Positions 62,086-64,000 of a stretch of 64,000 bases of DNA are shown here, piece by piece (position 1 is the stretch's first letter; the number at the start of each line of letters is the position of its first letter). The stretch lies in the NCBI GenBank assembly GCA_020026175.1, contig JAHHQV010000005.1, positions 5,004-69,003 of the forward strand. The letters are read 5' to 3'. Origin of the DNA: Phocaeicola sp. GTDB lineage: Bacteria > Bacteroidota > Bacteroidia > Bacteroidales > Bacteroidaceae. The notes beneath the pieces are model-generated. The model did not search any database. It was not told the DNA's origin and worked only from the letters and a program-made list of their open reading frames with translations. The position numbers were made by a program, and so were the translations under genes.

Positions 62086-63291
62086 TTAATTAAAAGCTGT
62101 TGCAATGTTTCCTTCATGCTGGTCCTTCAATGCCTGCTGAAATTTTGCCTTCTTCTGCTCGAGAGTAATAGGAGTGATAGTCTGACCATCTTTCAGTTTT
62201 TGAACTCCTTCTACTACTATCTTGTCATTGGCAGACAATCCGTCTGTAACCACATAATGTTTTCCGTCGTTCAACGAAGATATCTTTATCTCAGTATACT
62301 TCACGGTATTGTCACTATTTAGAACAAACACAAATTTCTTGTCTTGAACTTCCACTGTAGCACTCTGAGGGATAACAACTACATCATTAATAGTATAAGG
62401 GAAAAGAATATTTCCATTACCACCACTACGAAGTATATTCTGGTCGTTAGGGAATATTGCCCGCATACTTACCGAACCAGTGCTTTGGTCGATTATTCCA
62501 CTTACTGCATCCACCTTTCCCTCTGCATTATATATAGAACCGTCTGCCAACTGCAATTTCACAGCAGGCATCTTTGCCAATTCCTCCTTTATAGAAGAAC
62601 CAGATTTTGTAAGAGCCAACATCTGCTTTTCTGTCATAGAGAAATAAACATACATATCACCTATCTGCGATACTGTAGTAAGAGGTTGCTGTATAGAAGG
62701 ACTTACCAAGCTACCTACACGATAAGGGAAAGTACCGATAACACCGTCTGTAGGACTTGTGACAGTACAGAATTCAAGATTTTGTTTTGCAGCAGTGTAT
62801 GCAGCCTCTGCCTGAGACATGCTTGCTTTTGCCGAAAGCAAATTGTTCATAGCTGTCTGATATTCAAAATCACTGATAATTTTCTGTTCGTGAAGCATCT
62901 TCTTGTTTTCAAGAGTAGAAGAAACTGTTTCCAAACTAGCCTTCGCTGCTTCCACTCCGGCTTTGGCCTGATCGTAAGCAGCCTTATATTGAGTAGGATC
63001 TATCTGGAACAATGCTTGACCTTTTTTTACAGCAGCACCTTCGTCTACACAAAGTTTCACTATAAATCCCGATACCTGTGGACGGATTTCTATATCCTGA
63101 AGACCTTTTATAGAAGCAGGATACTTCTGTGACTGCTGACTGGAATCAGACTGCAAGGTTACAACTGCATATTCATCATCACCAATCTTCATACCGCCCT
63201 GGCCTCCGCCACAAGCTGTCAGTGCCGTAATTCCCATAGCAAAAAGAGAGACACGACTAAAACTTCTTTTAATTTTCACACTCATTTTCAT
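62086..63291 (-). CDS. RND efflux periplasmic adaptor lipoprotein (AcrA/MexA-like)
   Basis: A 401-residue membrane-fusion protein. Lipobox GITALTAC anchors it. Domain order: barrel-sandwich/lipoyl half motifs (IRPQVSGFIVKLCVDEGAAV with KKGQALFQIDP), a helical hairpin (about 90-160), the second lipoyl half (FCTVTSPTDGVIGTFPYRVG), a beta-barrel (TEKQMLALTKSGSS) and a membrane-proximal domain. It is the first gene of the adaptor-permease-TolC-LpxA-like operon. Start at Met1 or Met3. Confidence 0.96.
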   Translation of the reverse strand: MKMSVKIKRSFSRVSLFAMGITALTACGGGQGGMKIGDDEYAVVTLQSDSSQQSQKYPASIKGLQDIEIRPQVSGFIVKLCVDEGAAVKKGQALFQIDPTQYKAAYDQAKAGVEAAKASLETVSSTLENKKMLHEQKIISDFEYQTAMNNLLSAKASMSQAEAAYTAAKQNLEFCTVTSPTDGVIGTFPYRVGSLVSPSIQQPLTTVSQIGDMYVYFSMTEKQMLALTKSGSSIKEELAKMPAVKLQLADGSIYNAEGKVDAVSGIIDQSTGSVSMRAIFPNDQNILRSGGNGNILFPYTINDVVVIPQSATVEVQDKKFVFVLNSDNTVKYTEIKISSLNDGKHYVVTDGLSANDKIVVEGVQKLKDGQTITPITLEQKKAKFQQALKDQHEGNIATAFN

Positions 63292-63345
63292 ATTATTGTA
63301 TTTAACATATTGTCATTTTTTACATATTAATGCCTAAAATTGGTA

Positions 63346-63353
63346 CAAATATA
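63346..63353 (-). promoter_or_regulatory. Candidate -7 element of the efflux operon
   Basis: Minus-strand TATATTTG fits TAnnTTTG, 54 bases before the adaptor ATG. Confidence 0.5.
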
Positions 63354-63598
63354 ATATTTCCCAAGCAGTAAGAAATCCTTGTTTAACTAAGTATAACCAT
63401 AAATTAATCGATTATTAAAATTAGGATAGTTATTCTTTCAATATGACAATTTCACATAAAGGTTTTGTAAGCTTTATAACAAAATATTTGTCATACCTCA
63501 AATATTTATATCAGATATAACCATTTTAAGGTATAAACAACAATATATGTAATATAAAATAGCATATTATAGGTATTTTACAGATTAAATTTCACATA

Positions 63599-63606
63599 TA
63601 ATTTTG
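63599..63606 (+). promoter_or_regulatory. Candidate -7 element of the LRR lipoprotein gene
   Basis: TAATTTTG fits TAnnTTTG, 39 bases before the ATG at 63646. Confidence 0.5.
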
Positions 63607-63645
63607 CAATCGATAAACAAAAATGCAAAAAATACAAAAAAAATC

Positions 63646-64000
63646 ATGAAATTGAAAAACAATCTATTTGGAATTGCCGCCATGGCTCTATGCCTTGGAT
63701 TAGCGTCATGTAGCGATGACGACGAGCTGCACTTTAGCCAAACTCAAGTAACAAATTCTGAGTTAAAAACGATTCTTGAACAGAATGGTCTACATTTTGA
63801 CGAACAAGGTCACTTGCTTTTAGATGAAGCAGCCAACAACTTGAAGGCTCTTGATTTGTCCGGCAAGAAGATTGCAGACTACAAGGAACTTGCAGTGCTC
63901 CCTAACTTGGTAGAATTGAACCTTTCAAACAACGACTTCGGTCCTACATTCGACTTTAGCATTCTTCCTGCACAGATTACTGCTGTAGATTTGCGTGGAA
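63646..64000 (+). CDS. Leucine-rich-repeat lipoprotein, N-terminal part only
   Basis: The frame runs from ATG 63646 to the window edge (118 codons) without a stop. A signal sequence ends in the lipobox LGLASC followed by SDDDE, a surface-export-type acidic stretch. From about residue 65 leucine-rich repeats begin (LKALDLSGKKIADYKELAVL, then LVELNLSNNDF and ITAVDLRG). Such lipoproteins are probably surface binding proteins. The rest lies outside the window. Confidence 0.85.
   Translation, partial: MKLKNNLFGIAAMALCLGLASCSDDDELHFSQTQVTNSELKTILEQNGLHFDEQGHLLLDEAANNLKALDLSGKKIADYKELAVLPNLVELNLSNNDFGPTFDFSILPAQITAVDLRG

Larger units (their letters stand above)
63292..63645. other. 354-base divergent promoter region of the efflux and LRR genes
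   Basis: AT-rich. It has a TATATTTG element for the efflux operon (63346-63353, minus) and a TAATTTTG element for the LRR gene (63599-63606, plus). I see no regulator gene or strong palindrome in it. Confidence 0.55.

Noticed and set aside
62344..63132. Plus-strand open frame of 262 codons inside the efflux adaptor
   Set aside because: Antisense to a gene with all adaptor domains; its Cys/Arg/Tyr/Ser-rich composition is typical of antisense reading.

Overview
The window looks like chromosomal DNA of a gut Bacteroidales (Bacteroidaceae or Prevotellaceae-like); the genus cannot be fixed by eye. Support comes from an AT-rich composition, many TAnnTTTG promoter elements of the Bacteroides type, a SusC/SusD pair, NigD, FecR/ECF signalling pairs, Ser-type sulfatases and bifunctional thrA. 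I see no rRNA, tRNA, CRISPR array or insertion sequence.

Layout. 1-15.6 kb is mostly housekeeping genes on the minus strand: comEC (cut by the left edge), rpe, an ECF sigma factor with a membrane/beta-barrel partner, fmt, a ClC transporter, a Sua5-type synthase, mrp, trmB, a DUF2752/TM2/TM2 cluster, ilvE, xseB, xseA and a subtilase. NigD lies on the plus strand. 15.9-21.5 kb is accessory: a plus-strand operon of a TonB-C/WG-repeat protein, an unknown secreted protein and an interrupted lipoprotein; then a DUF2023 gene with flavodoxin; then a beta-barrel gene and a broken gene enclosed between two identical 125-bp copies of the flavodoxin 5' region.

21.6-40.5 kb is a glycan-utilisation locus. 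An ECF sigma factor, a FecR anti-sigma factor and a SusC with an STN signalling domain form the switch. SusC/SusD import glycan, an M60 metallopeptidase lipoprotein probably cuts glycoprotein backbones, four Ser-type sulfatases remove sulfate, and a divergent GH2 enzyme removes a sugar. Together they point to sulfated O-glycoproteins such as mucin; this is inference from gene content.

40.6-51.3 kb is housekeeping: a cytidylate-kinase-like protein; thrA behind an attenuator with a leader peptide; a GNAT-QueH fusion; rfbB; a phosphodiesterase; a protein resembling a degenerate metallopeptidase; recA with a palindromic candidate operator; bcp; and a carboxynorspermidine dehydrogenase-like gene with a LacI-like palindrome. 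51.4-64 kb holds a two-META-domain lipoprotein, an operon of two SGNH hydrolases and an MBOAT acyltransferase (probable O-acetylation system), an RND efflux operon ending in a divergent LpxA-like gene, and the start of a leucine-rich-repeat lipoprotein.

The observations most worth follow-up are the sigma-linked protein that seems to combine an inner-membrane helix with an outer-membrane barrel, the 125-bp duplication bracketing a small cargo, the LpxA-like gene in the efflux operon, the thrA attenuator, the recA palindrome and the SGNH-SGNH-MBOAT operon.
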